The notes under the pieces are model-generated. The model was not told the DNA's origin and made no database searches. It worked only from the letters and a program-made list of their open reading frames with translations. Below, piece by piece: positions 52,072-62,983 of a DNA stretch of 64,000 nt. The DNA is from Myxococcaceae bacterium JPH2. GTDB lineage: Bacteria; Myxococcota; Myxococcia; Myxococcales; Myxococcaceae. The first letter of the stretch is position 1. Each line of letters begins with the position of its first letter. The position numbers were made by a program, and so were the translations under genes. The stretch spans positions 281,895 through 345,894 of the forward strand of contig JAEMGR010000007.1 of NCBI GenBank assembly GCA_016458225.1, in the 5' to 3' direction.

Positions 52072-53445
52072 ATGGAATGGGTATTCCTCGGGCTGGCGAT
52101 CCTCCTGGTGTTCGCCAATGGTTTCTTCGTGGCGACCGAGTTCGCCATCGTGAAGGTCCGCGCCACGCGGCTGCAGTCGCTGGTGGATGAGGGCACGCCC
52201 GGTGCTGGCATGGCGCTGCGGATGGTGCAGGAGCTGGACAAGTACCTGTCCGCCACCCAGTTCGGCATCACGCTCGCGTCGCTCGGCCTGGGCTGGTTGG
52301 GCGAGCCCGCCTTCGCCAAGCTGCTGGAGCCCTTGCTGGTGCCGCTCGTGCCGGAGGGCGCGCGCGAGACACTGGCCCACTCGGCGGCGGTGGTCATCGC
52401 GTTCAGCATCATCACGTTCCTGCACATCGTGCTGGGGGAGCTTGCGCCCAAGAGCCTGGCCATCCAGCGCGCGGAGTCCACCACGCTCGCGGTGGCCCTG
52501 CCGATGCGGGCGTTCTACTTCCTCTTCTACCCGGCCATCTCGCTGCTCAACGGGCTGGCCGCGTGGGTGCTGCGAGTGTTCGGTCTGCACTCGGCCAGCG
52601 AGTCCCATGACGCCCACAACGAGGACGAGCTGCGCGTCATCCTGCACAGCTCGGCGCAGGCGGGCGCCATCACCACGGCGCGCGCGGAGTTGCTGGAGCG
52701 CGCGCTGGAGATGGCGGAGAAGACGGCGCGCCAGGTGATGGTGCCGCGCAATCAGGTGAAGTTCCTCGACGTGGAGGAGCCGCTCGAGCGCAACATCGCG
52801 GACGCCCGCGCCGCGGGGCACACGTGGCTGCCGGTGTGCCGGGGCAACCTCGACGAGGTCGAGGGCGTGGTGAACGTGAAGGACCTGTTCTTCCTCCTGT
52901 CCCGCGGCGAGCTGCGCAGCTTGTCCCAGGCGCAGCGCCCGGTGCTCTTCGTTCCGGAGAACGTGACGCTGGAGCAGCTGCTCGCGGAGTTCCGCCGGCG
53001 CAAGCGGCAGACCGCGCTCGTCGTCGATGAGCACGGTGGCACCTCGGGCCTCGTCACCATCGCGGACGTCGTGGCGGAGGTGGTGGGTGACGTGGCGGAG
53101 CTGGGGCGGCGCGTGGAGGAAGTGCGCGCGCTGCCAGGTGGCCGCTTCGAGCTGCCGGGCACCGCGCAGCTCGATGACCTGGAAGAGCAGCTCGACGTCA
53201 CCTTCGACCTCAGCGAGGACGAGAAGGGCGAGGTGACGACCATCGCGGGCTACCTGATGGCCAAGCTGGGCCGCGTCCCCGAGAAGGGTGACAGCCTCAA
53301 GCTCGACATGTGGCGCATCCAGGTGGAGGACGTGGAGGGGCCTCGCGTGGTGCGCGTGACGGTAGGGCCGCAGGCCAAGGCCACCCCGCCGCCCCCCGCG
53401 CGTTCTCCCGAGGTTCCGCCAGCCTCCGGCGAGTCGACCTCGTAG
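52072..53445 (+). CDS. CNNM/CorC-HlyC family transporter (hemolysin C-like)
   Basis: The 457-residue membrane protein has the order CNNM transmembrane domain (residues ~1-170, four segments including ILLVFANGFFVATEFAIVK and FLHIVLGELAPKSLA), a CBS pair (~195-330; VMVPRNQVKFLD, ALVVDEHGGTSGLVTIADVV) and a C-terminal CorC_HlyC domain (~345-430; TVAGYL-like TTIAGYLMAKLGRVP). Family members export Mg2+ or Co2+ or serve as magnesium homeostasis proteins. A Pro-rich tail ends the protein. Start ATG 52072 is 12 bp after the TPR gene. Confidence 0.94.
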   Translation: MEWVFLGLAILLVFANGFFVATEFAIVKVRATRLQSLVDEGTPGAGMALRMVQELDKYLSATQFGITLASLGLGWLGEPAFAKLLEPLLVPLVPEGARETLAHSAAVVIAFSIITFLHIVLGELAPKSLAIQRAESTTLAVALPMRAFYFLFYPAISLLNGLAAWVLRVFGLHSASESHDAHNEDELRVILHSSAQAGAITTARAELLERALEMAEKTARQVMVPRNQVKFLDVEEPLERNIADARAAGHTWLPVCRGNLDEVEGVVNVKDLFFLLSRGELRSLSQAQRPVLFVPENVTLEQLLAEFRRRKRQTALVVDEHGGTSGLVTIADVVAEVVGDVAELGRRVEEVRALPGGRFELPGTAQLDDLEEQLDVTFDLSEDEKGEVTTIAGYLMAKLGRVPEKGDSLKLDMWRIQVEDVEGPRVVRVTVGPQAKATPPPPARSPEVPPASGESTS

Positions 53446-53452
53446 GCGCGAC

Positions 53453-54274
53453 TCAGCCCTTGGTCGCCGCCTTCTTTCGGGTGGCGCCCTTGCGGTTCGC
53501 GGGCTCGACCTTGGGCTCGGGGCGCTCAATCTGAAGCAGCTCCAGGTCCGTGTTGCCGGCGGTGGAGATCTTCACGATGCCCACGCCCGGCGCGAACCAG
53601 ATGAAGCTCTCCAGCGTGCGGCCCTGCGCGCCGGGACGGCTGGCGCGCGCCGTGGTGAGGTTGCGCACCTTGAGGGCCTTGAAGCGGCCCGCGCCCACCG
53701 TCACCTCTTCCTCGCCCACCACCGTGGCTTCCTTGTCGAACGTGGTGGCGATGATGGGGCGCAGGCCATGCGGTCCGCCCTTGCCCGGTGGCGGCTGAAT
53801 CTTGACCGACAGGCTGTTCTTCCACGTGCCGCCGGGGACCATGACGGATGGCGCGGGCACCGCGACGCCTTCAGCGCTCACCACCTCCACGTTCATCCCT
53901 GAGGCGGACAGCAGCGTGCCCTCCAGCCCACCGAGCGCGGTGTTGACGCCCTCCGCCGAGCAGGTGACCTCCGTCTGTCCGTCGCGTCCCTTGAGGCTCA
54001 CCGCGAGCGTCCCGTGGAGTCCTTCCGGCACGGGCGTGACGTCCTTCGTGGCGAGCACCATCCGCGACGAGTGTCCCGCCCGGTAGGTCAGCCGCAGGCC
54101 TTCCTCGAGCGGGAACCACGGGTTGGGACAGGCCGCTACAGGCATGTCGGACCGGGGTGCTACGTCCGGAGTCGGAGAAGTTCCCACGAGAAGCGACAGA
54201 GCAAGCAGGGGGTGGAACGTAGGTCGCCTCCGAACAGGTCCACGAGAAGGTAGGGTGGCGCGCCGACGTGGCAA
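53453..54274 (-). CDS. Putative secreted protein (DUF3108-like), start uncertain
   Basis: The product is about 273 residues if TTG 54274 is the start, which places a hydrophobic segment (LLALSLLVGTSPTP) near the N-terminus as a signal. The main domain, beginning PNPWFPLEEGLRLTYRAG and including GRFKALKVRNLTTA and IWFAPGVGIVKIS, matches the pattern of DUF3108-like periplasmic proteins, in which a beta-rich domain ends in W-x-x-P-G-V-G-x-V-K. The C-terminus is a Lys/Ala-rich tail. The gene is convergent with the CNNM gene and divergent from smc. Confidence 0.7.
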   Translation of the reverse strand: MPRRRATLPSRGPVRRRPTFHPLLALSLLVGTSPTPDVAPRSDMPVAACPNPWFPLEEGLRLTYRAGHSSRMVLATKDVTPVPEGLHGTLAVSLKGRDGQTEVTCSAEGVNTALGGLEGTLLSASGMNVEVVSAEGVAVPAPSVMVPGGTWKNSLSVKIQPPPGKGGPHGLRPIIATTFDKEATVVGEEEVTVGAGRFKALKVRNLTTARASRPGAQGRTLESFIWFAPGVGIVKISTAGNTDLELLQIERPEPKVEPANRKGATRKKAATKG

Positions 54275-54456
54275 GCCCCCGCGCGTCGTGTGTCCGCGGC
54301 GCGGCAAGCAGCCGAACGTAGGGTCATGCGTGGCATGGTCACGCTTGATCGTCCGGAGTGCGACTGGTACTCCTGCCGATCGCTGCGGGGCCGATTTTTC
54401 GGCCTCGCGCTCACTTTCAACCCGCTTCACCGTCCCTCCATCAGGAGTCCGCTGGC

Positions 54457-57400
54457 ATGCGAATCAAGCGCCTGGACATCACCGGCTTCAAATCCTTCAT
54501 GGAGCGGAGCGTCTTCACGTTCGACGACGGCGTCACGGGCGTCGTGGGCCCCAACGGCTGCGGCAAGTCGAACGTCGTGGACGCCATCCGCTGGGTGATG
54601 GGCGAGCAGAGCGCGAAGAACTTGCGCGGCCGCGGGATGGAAGACGTCATCTTCAACGGCTCCGAGTCCAAGCAGCCGCTCAACATGGCCGAGGTGTCGC
54701 TCACCTTCCTCGTGGACGACACGGACACGCTGTCGCCGCAGTACCAGGGGTTCTCGGAGATCACCGTCACGCGGCGCCTGTTCCGCAACGGTGACTCGGA
54801 GTACCTCATCAACAAGACGCTGTGCCGCCTGCTGGACATCACCGAGCTGTTCCTCGGCACGGGCGTGGGCACCAAGGCCTACTCCATCATCGAGCAGGGC
54901 CGCGTGGGCCTCATCGTCTCCAGCAAGCCGGAGGATCGCCGGCACCTCTTGGAGGAGGCCGCGGGCGTCACCAAGTACAAGGCCCGCCGCAAGGCCGCCG
55001 AGCGCAAGCTGGAGGCCACCGAGGCCAACCTCCTGCGCGTGGCGGACATCACCAACGAGTTGGAGAAGCGGCTCGAGGTGCTGTCGCGCCAGTCCAAGAA
55101 GGCGGAGAAGTACAAGAAGCTCAAGGCGCGCATGCGGGACATCGACCTGCACGCGGCCAGCCACCGCTACCTGGAGCTGGTGGGCGAGAAGAAGGTCCTC
55201 CAGTCGCGGCTGGAGAACCTGGGCTCCGAGGAGCGCGAGAGCCTGGACCGCGTGAAGGAGCTGGAGGAGGCGATTACGCGCCGCCGCGCGGAGCTGGAGG
55301 CCGAGGGCGCGGCGCTGCAGCAGCTCGCCAGCGAGGTGCATTCGCTGGAGAGCGCCGTGCAGCGCGATGCCCAGGACCTGGCCTACGGTCGCCGCGACCT
55401 GGAGGAGACGGGCGCGCGCGTGGCCCAGTCCCAGGCGGAGCTGGACGGGCTCCTCGCCCGTCAGGCCGAGATGGCGGACACCATGGCGGCCCGCGAGGCG
55501 GAGCTGTCGGGCATCGCCGGGGCGTGGAAGGAGGACGAGGTCGCGATGCAGGTGGCGCAGGAGGAGCAGCGCCGCGTCACGCACCTCCAGACGGAAGTGG
55601 CCCTGCGGTTGGAGCAGGAGCGCGCGGGCCTCGTCGCCGTGGCGGCGCGGCTGGCCAACCACGAGAGCAACCTGGTCAACCTGGCCCGGCAGCGTGGCGA
55701 CCTGGAGTCGCGGCGCGCCAAGCTCCAGGGCGAGCTGGACGCCCTGCGCGCCCAGGAGCAGTCGTTGGATCAGGTGCGCACCGACGCGGCCAAGCGCGTG
55801 GAGGACACGCGGCACCTCGCGCACGAGCTGGCGGAGCGCAAGGGGCAGGAGGAGGAGGCGCTCAACCGGACGCGCGCGGACTTCGCGGAGAACGAAATCC
55901 AGGTCATCGCGCTGCGCGAGGAGCTGAGTGACAAGCGCAGCCGCCTGGGGTCGCTGCAGGACATCCAGAAGAACTACGACGGCTTCGACCGCGGCGTGCG
56001 CGCCGTCATGGTGCGCGCGGCGGAGGCGGCTCGCGAGCAGGGCATCTTCGGCCTGGTGGCGGACGTGCTGAACGTGGCGCCCCGGTATGAGCGCGCCATC
56101 GAGGCGGCCCTGGGCGAGCGGCTCCAGCACGTCATCGTCGAGAGCCGCGACAAGGGCGTGGAGTTGGTGGAGTACCTCAAGGGGCACTCGGAGGGCCGCG
56201 GCAGCTTCCTGCCGGTGCCCATGAGCGAGACCCTGCCTCCGCCGGTGACGCCGGACTTCAGCCGCGCGGGCGTGCTCGCGCACGCGCTGAGCGAGGTGAC
56301 GTGCGAGGAGGCGCTCCAGCCGGTGGTGCGGCTGCTGCTGGGCGACGTGGTCATCGTGCAGGACGTGGCGGTGGCGCGCGCCTACGCGGAGTCCAGCGGC
56401 CTGGCCTGCACGCTGGTGACGCTGGAGGGCGAGGTCTTCCGCGCCGACGGCACCATCATCGGCGGTGAGCGAGAGGGCGCGGCGGTGGGCGCGCTCCAGA
56501 AGAAGCGGGAGATCGCCGAGCTGGCCGCCGAAGTGGCCCGCGTGGAGGAGCGCTACAACGAGATCCTCACGCGGCACTACTCGCTCCAGAAGCAGATGGG
56601 GCACACCGAGGGCGTCCTCAAGGGCCTGGGCAAGGAGCAGCACGCCGAGGAGGTCAACCTCGCCAGCCAGGAGAAGGACCTGCACAAGGCCAGCGAGGAC
56701 CTGGCCCGGGTGCGCGAGCGCCTCCGCTCGCTGGAGACCGAGGCGTCCCAGTTCGCGCAGAGCCACACAGCGCTGGTGAACGAAGAGGAGACCAGCCGCG
56801 GCGAGGTGGCCCATGGCCAGGCGGACCGCGAGGCCCGCGAGGAGCGGGTGCGCCAGCTCGCCGGGGAGATGGAGAGCCTGCGCCAGCGCGCGGACGCGGC
56901 CTCGGCGGAGCTGACCGGGCTGCGCATCAAGGTCGCCGCTGGCAGTGAGCGCGGCGAGGCGGCCCGCAAGGAGCTGGAGAGCCTCATCACCCAGCGCAAG
57001 GACATGGAGTCGCGCACGGGCCGGCTGCAGTCCGTGGTGGCCGAGGGCCGCGCGAAGGCGGCCGAGCTGGCGCGCCGCACCGAGGAGCTGGAGGCCGCGC
57101 GGGAGAAGCGCGCGGGCGAGCACCGGGTCTCCGCGGAGCTGATGGAGGCGCGCCGCGCCGCGCATGTCACCGCCTCCGCCGAGGTGCGCGATCAGGACAC
57201 GCAGTTCCGTGAGCTGCGCGGCCGGGTGGAGGAGCTGATGCAGGGGCTCTCCACCATCAGCCTGCGCGAGCGCGAGATTGCCCTGGAGCTGGAGCACCTG
57301 GGCGCGGGCATCCGCGAGCGGCACCAGGTGGAGCTGGCCACGGAGCTGCACCGCTACCACCTGCTGGCGCCCCTGTCGCCCGAGGTGGAGGGCGAGCTGA

Positions 57401-58059
57401 AGGACCTGCGCGCCCAGGTGGAGAAGATGGGGGAGATCAACCTCACGGCCATCGACGAGCACGCGGAGCTGACCAAGCGCTTCGACTTCCTCTCGGCACA
57501 GCGTCGCGACCTGACGGACTCCATCAGCCAGCTGAAGGAGGCCATCGTCCGCATCGACGCCACCAGCCGCGAGCGCTTCAAGCAGACGTTCGACGTGGTG
57601 AACGACAAGTTCCAGGCCATCTTCCCGCGCCTGTTCGGCGGTGGCCGGGCCAGCCTGGTGCTGACGCAGGACGGGCCCAATGGCGAGCCGGGCGTGGAGA
57701 TTGTCGCGCAGCCGCCGGGCAAGAAGCTCCAGAGCGTCAACCTGCTCTCCGGTGGCGAGAAGGCGCTCACGGCCGTGGCGCTCATCTTCGGCATCTTCCT
57801 CATCAAGCCCACGCCCTTCTGCCTCCTGGACGAGGTCGACGCGCCGCTGGATGAGGGCAACGTGGGCCGCTACAACGACATGGTGAAGGAGATGAGCCGC
57901 CAGTCGCAGTTCATCCTCATCACCCACAACAAGCGCACCATGGAGATCGCCGACACGCTGTACGGCGTCACCATGGAGGAGCCCGGCATCTCCAAGCTGG
58001 TCAGCGTGAAGATGCGCGAGGCCTCCGCGCACAACGACGACAAGGTCTCCGCGGCGTAG
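54457..58059 (+). CDS. smc: Chromosome segregation ATPase SMC
   Basis: SMC organises and segregates the chromosome with ScpA and ScpB. The 1200-residue length is standard. Walker A GPNGCGKSN is at residues 31-39; two long coiled coils (~165-500 and ~660-1010) flank a hinge at ~510-650 (GIFGLVADVLNVAPRYERAI). The C-terminal head has LLSGGEKALTAVAL (signature) and LLDEVDAPLDEGN (Walker B). ATG 54457 is the start; AGGAG at 54443-54447 serves as ribosome-binding site. scpA and scpB are not in the window. A bidirectional terminator follows. Confidence 0.98.
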   Translation: MRIKRLDITGFKSFMERSVFTFDDGVTGVVGPNGCGKSNVVDAIRWVMGEQSAKNLRGRGMEDVIFNGSESKQPLNMAEVSLTFLVDDTDTLSPQYQGFSEITVTRRLFRNGDSEYLINKTLCRLLDITELFLGTGVGTKAYSIIEQGRVGLIVSSKPEDRRHLLEEAAGVTKYKARRKAAERKLEATEANLLRVADITNELEKRLEVLSRQSKKAEKYKKLKARMRDIDLHAASHRYLELVGEKKVLQSRLENLGSEERESLDRVKELEEAITRRRAELEAEGAALQQLASEVHSLESAVQRDAQDLAYGRRDLEETGARVAQSQAELDGLLARQAEMADTMAAREAELSGIAGAWKEDEVAMQVAQEEQRRVTHLQTEVALRLEQERAGLVAVAARLANHESNLVNLARQRGDLESRRAKLQGELDALRAQEQSLDQVRTDAAKRVEDTRHLAHELAERKGQEEEALNRTRADFAENEIQVIALREELSDKRSRLGSLQDIQKNYDGFDRGVRAVMVRAAEAAREQGIFGLVADVLNVAPRYERAIEAALGERLQHVIVESRDKGVELVEYLKGHSEGRGSFLPVPMSETLPPPVTPDFSRAGVLAHALSEVTCEEALQPVVRLLLGDVVIVQDVAVARAYAESSGLACTLVTLEGEVFRADGTIIGGEREGAAVGALQKKREIAELAAEVARVEERYNEILTRHYSLQKQMGHTEGVLKGLGKEQHAEEVNLASQEKDLHKASEDLARVRERLRSLETEASQFAQSHTALVNEEETSRGEVAHGQADREAREERVRQLAGEMESLRQRADAASAELTGLRIKVAAGSERGEAARKELESLITQRKDMESRTGRLQSVVAEGRAKAAELARRTEELEAAREKRAGEHRVSAELMEARRAAHVTASAEVRDQDTQFRELRGRVEELMQGLSTISLREREIALELEHLGAGIRERHQVELATELHRYHLLAPLSPEVEGELKDLRAQVEKMGEINLTAIDEHAELTKRFDFLSAQRRDLTDSISQLKEAIVRIDATSRERFKQTFDVVNDKFQAIFPRLFGGGRASLVLTQDGPNGEPGVEIVAQPPGKKLQSVNLLSGGEKALTAVALIFGIFLIKPTPFCLLDEVDAPLDEGNVGRYNDMVKEMSRQSQFILITHNKRTMEIADTLYGVTMEEPGISKLVSVKMREASAHNDDKVSAA

Positions 58060-58129
58060 CGCGGAAGGCGGTGTCCCGGGCCCTCCTGGCGGGCCCGGCG
58101 CGGCAGAGCTCGGCGACGCGGAAAGACAA

Positions 58130-58162
58130 AAGGCGCGGGCCCCGGTTCGGGTCCCGCGCCTT
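58130..58162. terminator. Bidirectional terminator between smc and a convergent lipoprotein gene
   Basis: Perfect 10-bp arms AAGGCGCGGG and CCCGCGCCTT with an inner CCC/GGG pairing are followed on the minus strand by TTTTGTCTTT, a good T-rich tract. On the plus strand the tail is weaker. Confidence 0.85.
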
Positions 58163-58195
58163 CGTCATTTCAGGCCGGAGCGAGGCTCCGTGCGA

Positions 58196-59419
58196 CTACT
58201 TCTTCTTGGCCGGAGCCGGGGCCGGGCTGTACGTCTTCTTGGGGCACACGGCCTTGTCCGCCTCGACGCCCTGCTTGGCGCCGGCCAGCGCCTTCTGCGT
58301 CTCGGCGAGCGAGGTCTGCGTGGCCGTCTCGGCCTCGGCCCAGGCCGGATCCTTCGGCTTGAGGTCCTGCTGCACGAGCGTCAGCTGCGCCTGCTCCACG
58401 TCCTGCTGCGCCTGGATGGCGTCCGCGGTGCTGCTGGAGGCCTTCACCAGCGTGTTGCACTTGGACTCGAGCTCGTCGAAGAGCTTGTAGTCCTTGGTCT
58501 TCTTGTAGCGGTCCACCACGGCGGCGTACGCCTCGGCGGCCGTGCCGCGCGTACCGCTGGCGATGGCCACGTCCGCGGCGCGCTGGGTGCGCACCAGCTC
58601 CAACTGGAAGAAGCGCAGCTCCGGCGGGAGCGCGGTGGCCATGGCGGCCGGCGCCTCGGAGTTGTAGTTGACGAAGCGGTAGGGGACCTTCAGCGTGTCC
58701 ACAGACAGCTTCGCCGGAACCGCGGCCAGCTTGAGCTTGAGGCACGAGGCGAGCTGCTCACCCTCGGTGCTGCCGGCGGGCTCGAAGGTGATCTCCGTGG
58801 CCGTCGGCTGGCCCTTGGTGAGCGTGACGTGCGACTGCAGCACGGGCGGCGTCTGCGTCTTGAAGGGCGCGTAGCACTCGCACCAGGACTTCTGGGCCAG
58901 GCGCACCGCACCGGCGAAGTCCGAGCCGTCGTTGATGCCGTAGGTGACGGAGTTGTTGCCGGAGGCCGTCATCTCAAACGGGATGCTGGCCGTGACGGGC
59001 TTGGCGCCGGCGGGCAGCGGGGCGGCCTTCACGCGCGCGTCCACCACCTGCTGGATGCACTGCTTGCCCTCGGGCGTGAGGTTCTCACCCTCGACGGTGT
59101 TGGTGGCGCTCTCCGGCGTCACGGTCGTCTTCACCGTGAGCTTGGTGGTGGCCGCCGGACCGCGGTGCTTCGGGTCCACCAGACACTCCAGCACCTCCGG
59201 ACGGGTGGAGAGGATGGCGCCCAGGAGCGCGCTGTCGTTGACCGGCTGGGGCAGCGTCACCTCGCGCGGAAAGCACGAGACGAGGTCGAACGGAGGCTGG
59301 TTGGTGATGCGCAGCTTCTCCTCGGTGGACAGCTTCTTCTGCTCGCCGCCCTCGGTCTTCTGCTGACCGGCACAGGCGGTGGTAAGGACGATGGAGGCGA
59401 TAGCGAGACGGCGCATCAT
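58196..59419 (-). CDS. Putative lipoprotein, 407 aa
   Basis: A signal ending in LTTACAG (Cys ~16) suggests a lipoprotein; ATG 59419 or ATG 59416 is the start. No family is recognised. The middle part has two similar ~110-residue beta-rich units with paired Cys (LVSCFPREVTLPQP...VLECLVDPKH and KSWCECYAPFKTQ...LASCLKLKL). This pattern recalls TonB-like or AgmX-type conserved repeats in myxobacterial proteins. The C-terminal ~130 residues are helical and possibly coiled-coil, ending in a Pro/Ala/Lys tail. The FHA regulator gene ends 40 bp upstream on the same strand, so co-transcription is possible. Confidence 0.75.
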   Translation of the reverse strand: MMRRLAIASIVLTTACAGQQKTEGGEQKKLSTEEKLRITNQPPFDLVSCFPREVTLPQPVNDSALLGAILSTRPEVLECLVDPKHRGPAATTKLTVKTTVTPESATNTVEGENLTPEGKQCIQQVVDARVKAAPLPAGAKPVTASIPFEMTASGNNSVTYGINDGSDFAGAVRLAQKSWCECYAPFKTQTPPVLQSHVTLTKGQPTATEITFEPAGSTEGEQLASCLKLKLAAVPAKLSVDTLKVPYRFVNYNSEAPAAMATALPPELRFFQLELVRTQRAADVAIASGTRGTAAEAYAAVVDRYKKTKDYKLFDELESKCNTLVKASSSTADAIQAQQDVEQAQLTLVQQDLKPKDPAWAEAETATQTSLAETQKALAGAKQGVEADKAVCPKKTYSPAPAPAKKK

Positions 59420-59459
59420 GACGTGGGGTTCTCCCTCGGTTGGGACAGCAGGGGGGCGC

Positions 59460-60845
<1,386 letters not shown>

Positions 60846-60980
60846 GGGCGCTCGCCCTTCCTCTCGGGGCCGCGAGGGGCGGAGGCTCCCATCCGGCCTG
60901 GGTACGTCCTGTTTAGGGGGGAGAGGACACGACGGGCAAGACAAACAAGTTCCCCCGGAATGATCCGCCCCAGATGTCAG

Positions 60981-62003
60981 TCAGGGCAACAACACGGGCA
61001 CGGTGGCGCCGGATGCCCGCTTGACACGCGCTTCCACGGGCACAGGGGCCAGCCGCGCGCGGGCCAGGGCCTGGGGCAGGGCCGGGCGCCCATCCAGCGT
61101 CAGCACGATGTCCCCGGGGGCCAACTTGCCGCTCGTGGGGCCTTCGCGCACCAGCAGGCCCGCGGGCGCGCTCTGGAGGGCGTTGAGCATCGTGTCCTCC
61201 TCGCCGGGGTTGGCGAAGCGCAGGCGCTGGTGGCGCAGCACCTCGGCGTCCAGGGCGTCCCGCTGGGACAGCTCCTGCGTCAGGTCCAGCGCCTCCCACG
61301 GCACCCAGGCCACCCGGCCCAAGGCGGGGGCGGGCACGCGGGGCTGTTGCAGCGCACCGCCCAGGGCGCGCAGGGCCTCGCGGGTGAGCAGCTCCATCAT
61401 CGCGGTGAGTTCGGGGGCGGGGTCGGCGCCCTCGTCCGCGCGCTCGGCGAAGGGATTCACGGCGGCCTCCGCCGAGACCTCCAGCACGAGCTGCTGGGAG
61501 GCCGGGTGCACCACCTCGACGTGGCCCACGTAGGTGACGTCCTCCGAGGCGGCATGGCCCACCGTGCGGCCCTTGGCGTCCTCCAACTCGTGCGAGCCGG
61601 ACTGGGTGCGCTTCTCGGCCCAGGGGCGCAGCACCAGCGCGGCGTCGGGGCGCACGCCGTAAGGGGCCAGCACGGCCACGGCGTCGCTGGCGGCCCAGGC
61701 GTTGTCGTCGTCGGGGCGGTAGACCCGCACCTCGGTGGGGCCGAAGAAGAAGGCCGTGTCGCCGGCCTCGGCCACGCCCACGGCCACCAGCCGCTGCGCC
61801 AGCTCCACCGAGCGCCACGCGGGCGTGCTCCAGCGGAAGCCGAACGGGTAGACGATGATGGCGGAAGCGGCGAGGCGCGCCGGCGCGGCATCGGAGCGCC
61901 GCACCTGGGGGCCGCCGCTGCCCTGGCACGCGGCGCTGAGACACGCGAGCGCGACGAGGGCCACGGCGGCGCGCGAACGGGACGAGGGGCCGAGGGGGTT
62001 CAC
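60981..62003 (-). CDS. Putative lipoprotein with PDZ-like C-terminus, 340 aa
   Basis: GTG 62003 is taken as start, giving a signal that ends in LSAAC (Cys ~23). Residues ~45-240 form an unrecognised alpha/beta domain (IIVYPFGFRWSTPAW at its start; the segment AAVLRPWAEKRTQSG-like VLRPWAEKRTQSGSHEL is notable). The last ~80 residues look like a PDZ half: LLVREGPTSGKLAPGDIVLTLDG. It is probably a periplasm-facing outer-membrane lipoprotein. The FHA regulator gene begins 135 bp downstream of its stop. Function is unknown. Confidence 0.7.
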   Translation of the reverse strand: MNPLGPSSRSRAAVALVALACLSAACQGSGGPQVRRSDAAPARLAASAIIVYPFGFRWSTPAWRSVELAQRLVAVGVAEAGDTAFFFGPTEVRVYRPDDDNAWAASDAVAVLAPYGVRPDAALVLRPWAEKRTQSGSHELEDAKGRTVGHAASEDVTYVGHVEVVHPASQQLVLEVSAEAAVNPFAERADEGADPAPELTAMMELLTREALRALGGALQQPRVPAPALGRVAWVPWEALDLTQELSQRDALDAEVLRHQRLRFANPGEEDTMLNALQSAPAGLLVREGPTSGKLAPGDIVLTLDGRPALPQALARARLAPVPVEARVKRASGATVPVLLP

Positions 62004-62058
62004 CCCCCGAAGTGAAGACGAAGAGCCCCTCGGGAATCCAGTCCGGGGCCTGTTTTCG

Positions 62059-62460
62059 CTAGTACGTCGCGGGCGCGTCGCTGGCGGGGAAGGACTCCTT
62101 GGACTGCAGGTCCACGATGTCGTCCGAGGCATTCCCCCCGGATTTCATGCCCGCGTTCACCTGGGCCCGCACGCTCGAACCCCGGGCGCCTGCCTTCTTC
62201 GCCGCGCCCCCGCGAGCGCGCCGGGCCTCCTCGGGGCTGGCTCCCAGCCGGGCCGCGAGCAGGTTCTTCGCGCGCTCCAGCAGGTGCTGCTGCTCCTCGC
62301 GCCAGTCCTGAAAGAGCTGCCGCAGGGCGGGCTCTCCCGAGGGGCCCGCGTCCGCCAGGGCCCGCTCGCAGGCCGCCACGCCCTTCGTGAGGTGGTACAC
62401 CGCCCCCACGAGGGCGGAGGTCTCGTCGTGGGTGCCCGCCTGCCGCGCGTTGCCTGCCAT
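62059..62460 (-). CDS. Small helical protein with C-terminal SFPASDAPA motif
   Basis: The 133-residue product starts at ATG 62460 behind GGGAGGAG. Residues ~10-85 are helical (LVGAVYHLTKGVAACERAL, LFQDWREEQQHLLERAKNLL), resembling the ferritin-like/DUF2383-type helix pattern. An Ala/Arg-rich basic linker follows and the protein ends in KESFPASDAPATY. The SFPASDxPA tail recurs in many small uncharacterised proteobacterial proteins. It has no signal peptide, so it is cytoplasmic. Function is unknown. Confidence 0.7.
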   Translation of the reverse strand: MAGNARQAGTHDETSALVGAVYHLTKGVAACERALADAGPSGEPALRQLFQDWREEQQHLLERAKNLLAARLGASPEEARRARGGAAKKAGARGSSVRAQVNAGMKSGGNASDDIVDLQSKESFPASDAPATY

Positions 62461-62555
62461 GGTGCTCCTCCCGAGCGTTGGGGTGCCTCTGCCAGCAAAG
62501 CTATGCACGAGGCCGGGGCACGCGGAGGAGCGGGGCGGCTGTCCGCCCGGCCCCT

Positions 62556-62813
62556 TCAGGCCTGGAGCATCGGGTCCAGCTTGCCCTCGTTGTCCAGGCG
62601 GGCCAGGTCCGAGTAGCCGCCCACGTGGTCCTCGCCGATGAAGATCTGCGGCACCGTGCGCTGACCGCCGCTGCGCTCCACCAGGCGGGCGCGCTCGTCA
62701 TCGTCGCCGGTGACATCCACCTCTTCGTAGTCCACGCCCTTGCGCTTGAGCAGGTCCTTGGCCCGGAGGCAAAAGCCGCAATAGTTCGTCGTATAGATTT
62801 TCACGGGCTTCAT
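62556..62813 (-). CDS. grxC: Glutaredoxin (Grx3/GrxC type)
   Basis: The 85-residue product has the thioredoxin fold with active site YCGFC (Cys 12 and Cys 15), the cis-Pro motif RTVPQIFIGE and the glutathione-binding GGYSDLARLDNEGKL. It reduces disulfides with glutathione in the cytoplasm. ATG 62813 is the start because GGAGG lies 8 bp upstream; the in-frame extension to 62894 has no similarity. It lies downstream of groEL, but a strong hairpin separates them. Confidence 0.93.
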   Translation of the reverse strand: MKPVKIYTTNYCGFCLRAKDLLKRKGVDYEEVDVTGDDDERARLVERSGGQRTVPQIFIGEDHVGGYSDLARLDNEGKLDPMLQA

Positions 62814-62895
62814 CGGGGACTTCCTCCTTCTTCCTATTCCCCAGAGTAAGGGCCACCCCCTCGCGCCGCCACCGTCGCGACCGCCTGAACGCACG

Positions 62896-62931
62896 AAGGC
62901 CCCCGGCTCCCGCGAGGGAACCGGAGGCCTT
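62896..62931 (-). terminator. Probable groEL terminator hairpin
   Basis: Interrupted arms AAGGCC-CCGG-TCCC and GGGA-CCGG-GGCCTT (one unpaired base between blocks) form a long GC-rich stem with a GCGA loop, about 50 bp after the groEL stop. The T-run is poor on the minus strand. Confidence 0.6.
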
Positions 62932-62983
62932 GGGTCCTTCCATCATCCCGATGCGAGCACCGGGGTGGGGAGGGACGGGGCGA

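Noticed and set aside
54345..54373. TTGATC/TACTCC pair as smc promoter
   Set aside because: Spacing of 17 bp is right, but the -10 hexamer matches the consensus poorly, so no call is made.
54427..58032. A 1201-codon open frame antisense to smc
   Set aside because: It mirrors the smc gene exactly and arises from GC-rich codon bias; its translation is Leu/Arg/His-rich with no domain, while smc has all family motifs.
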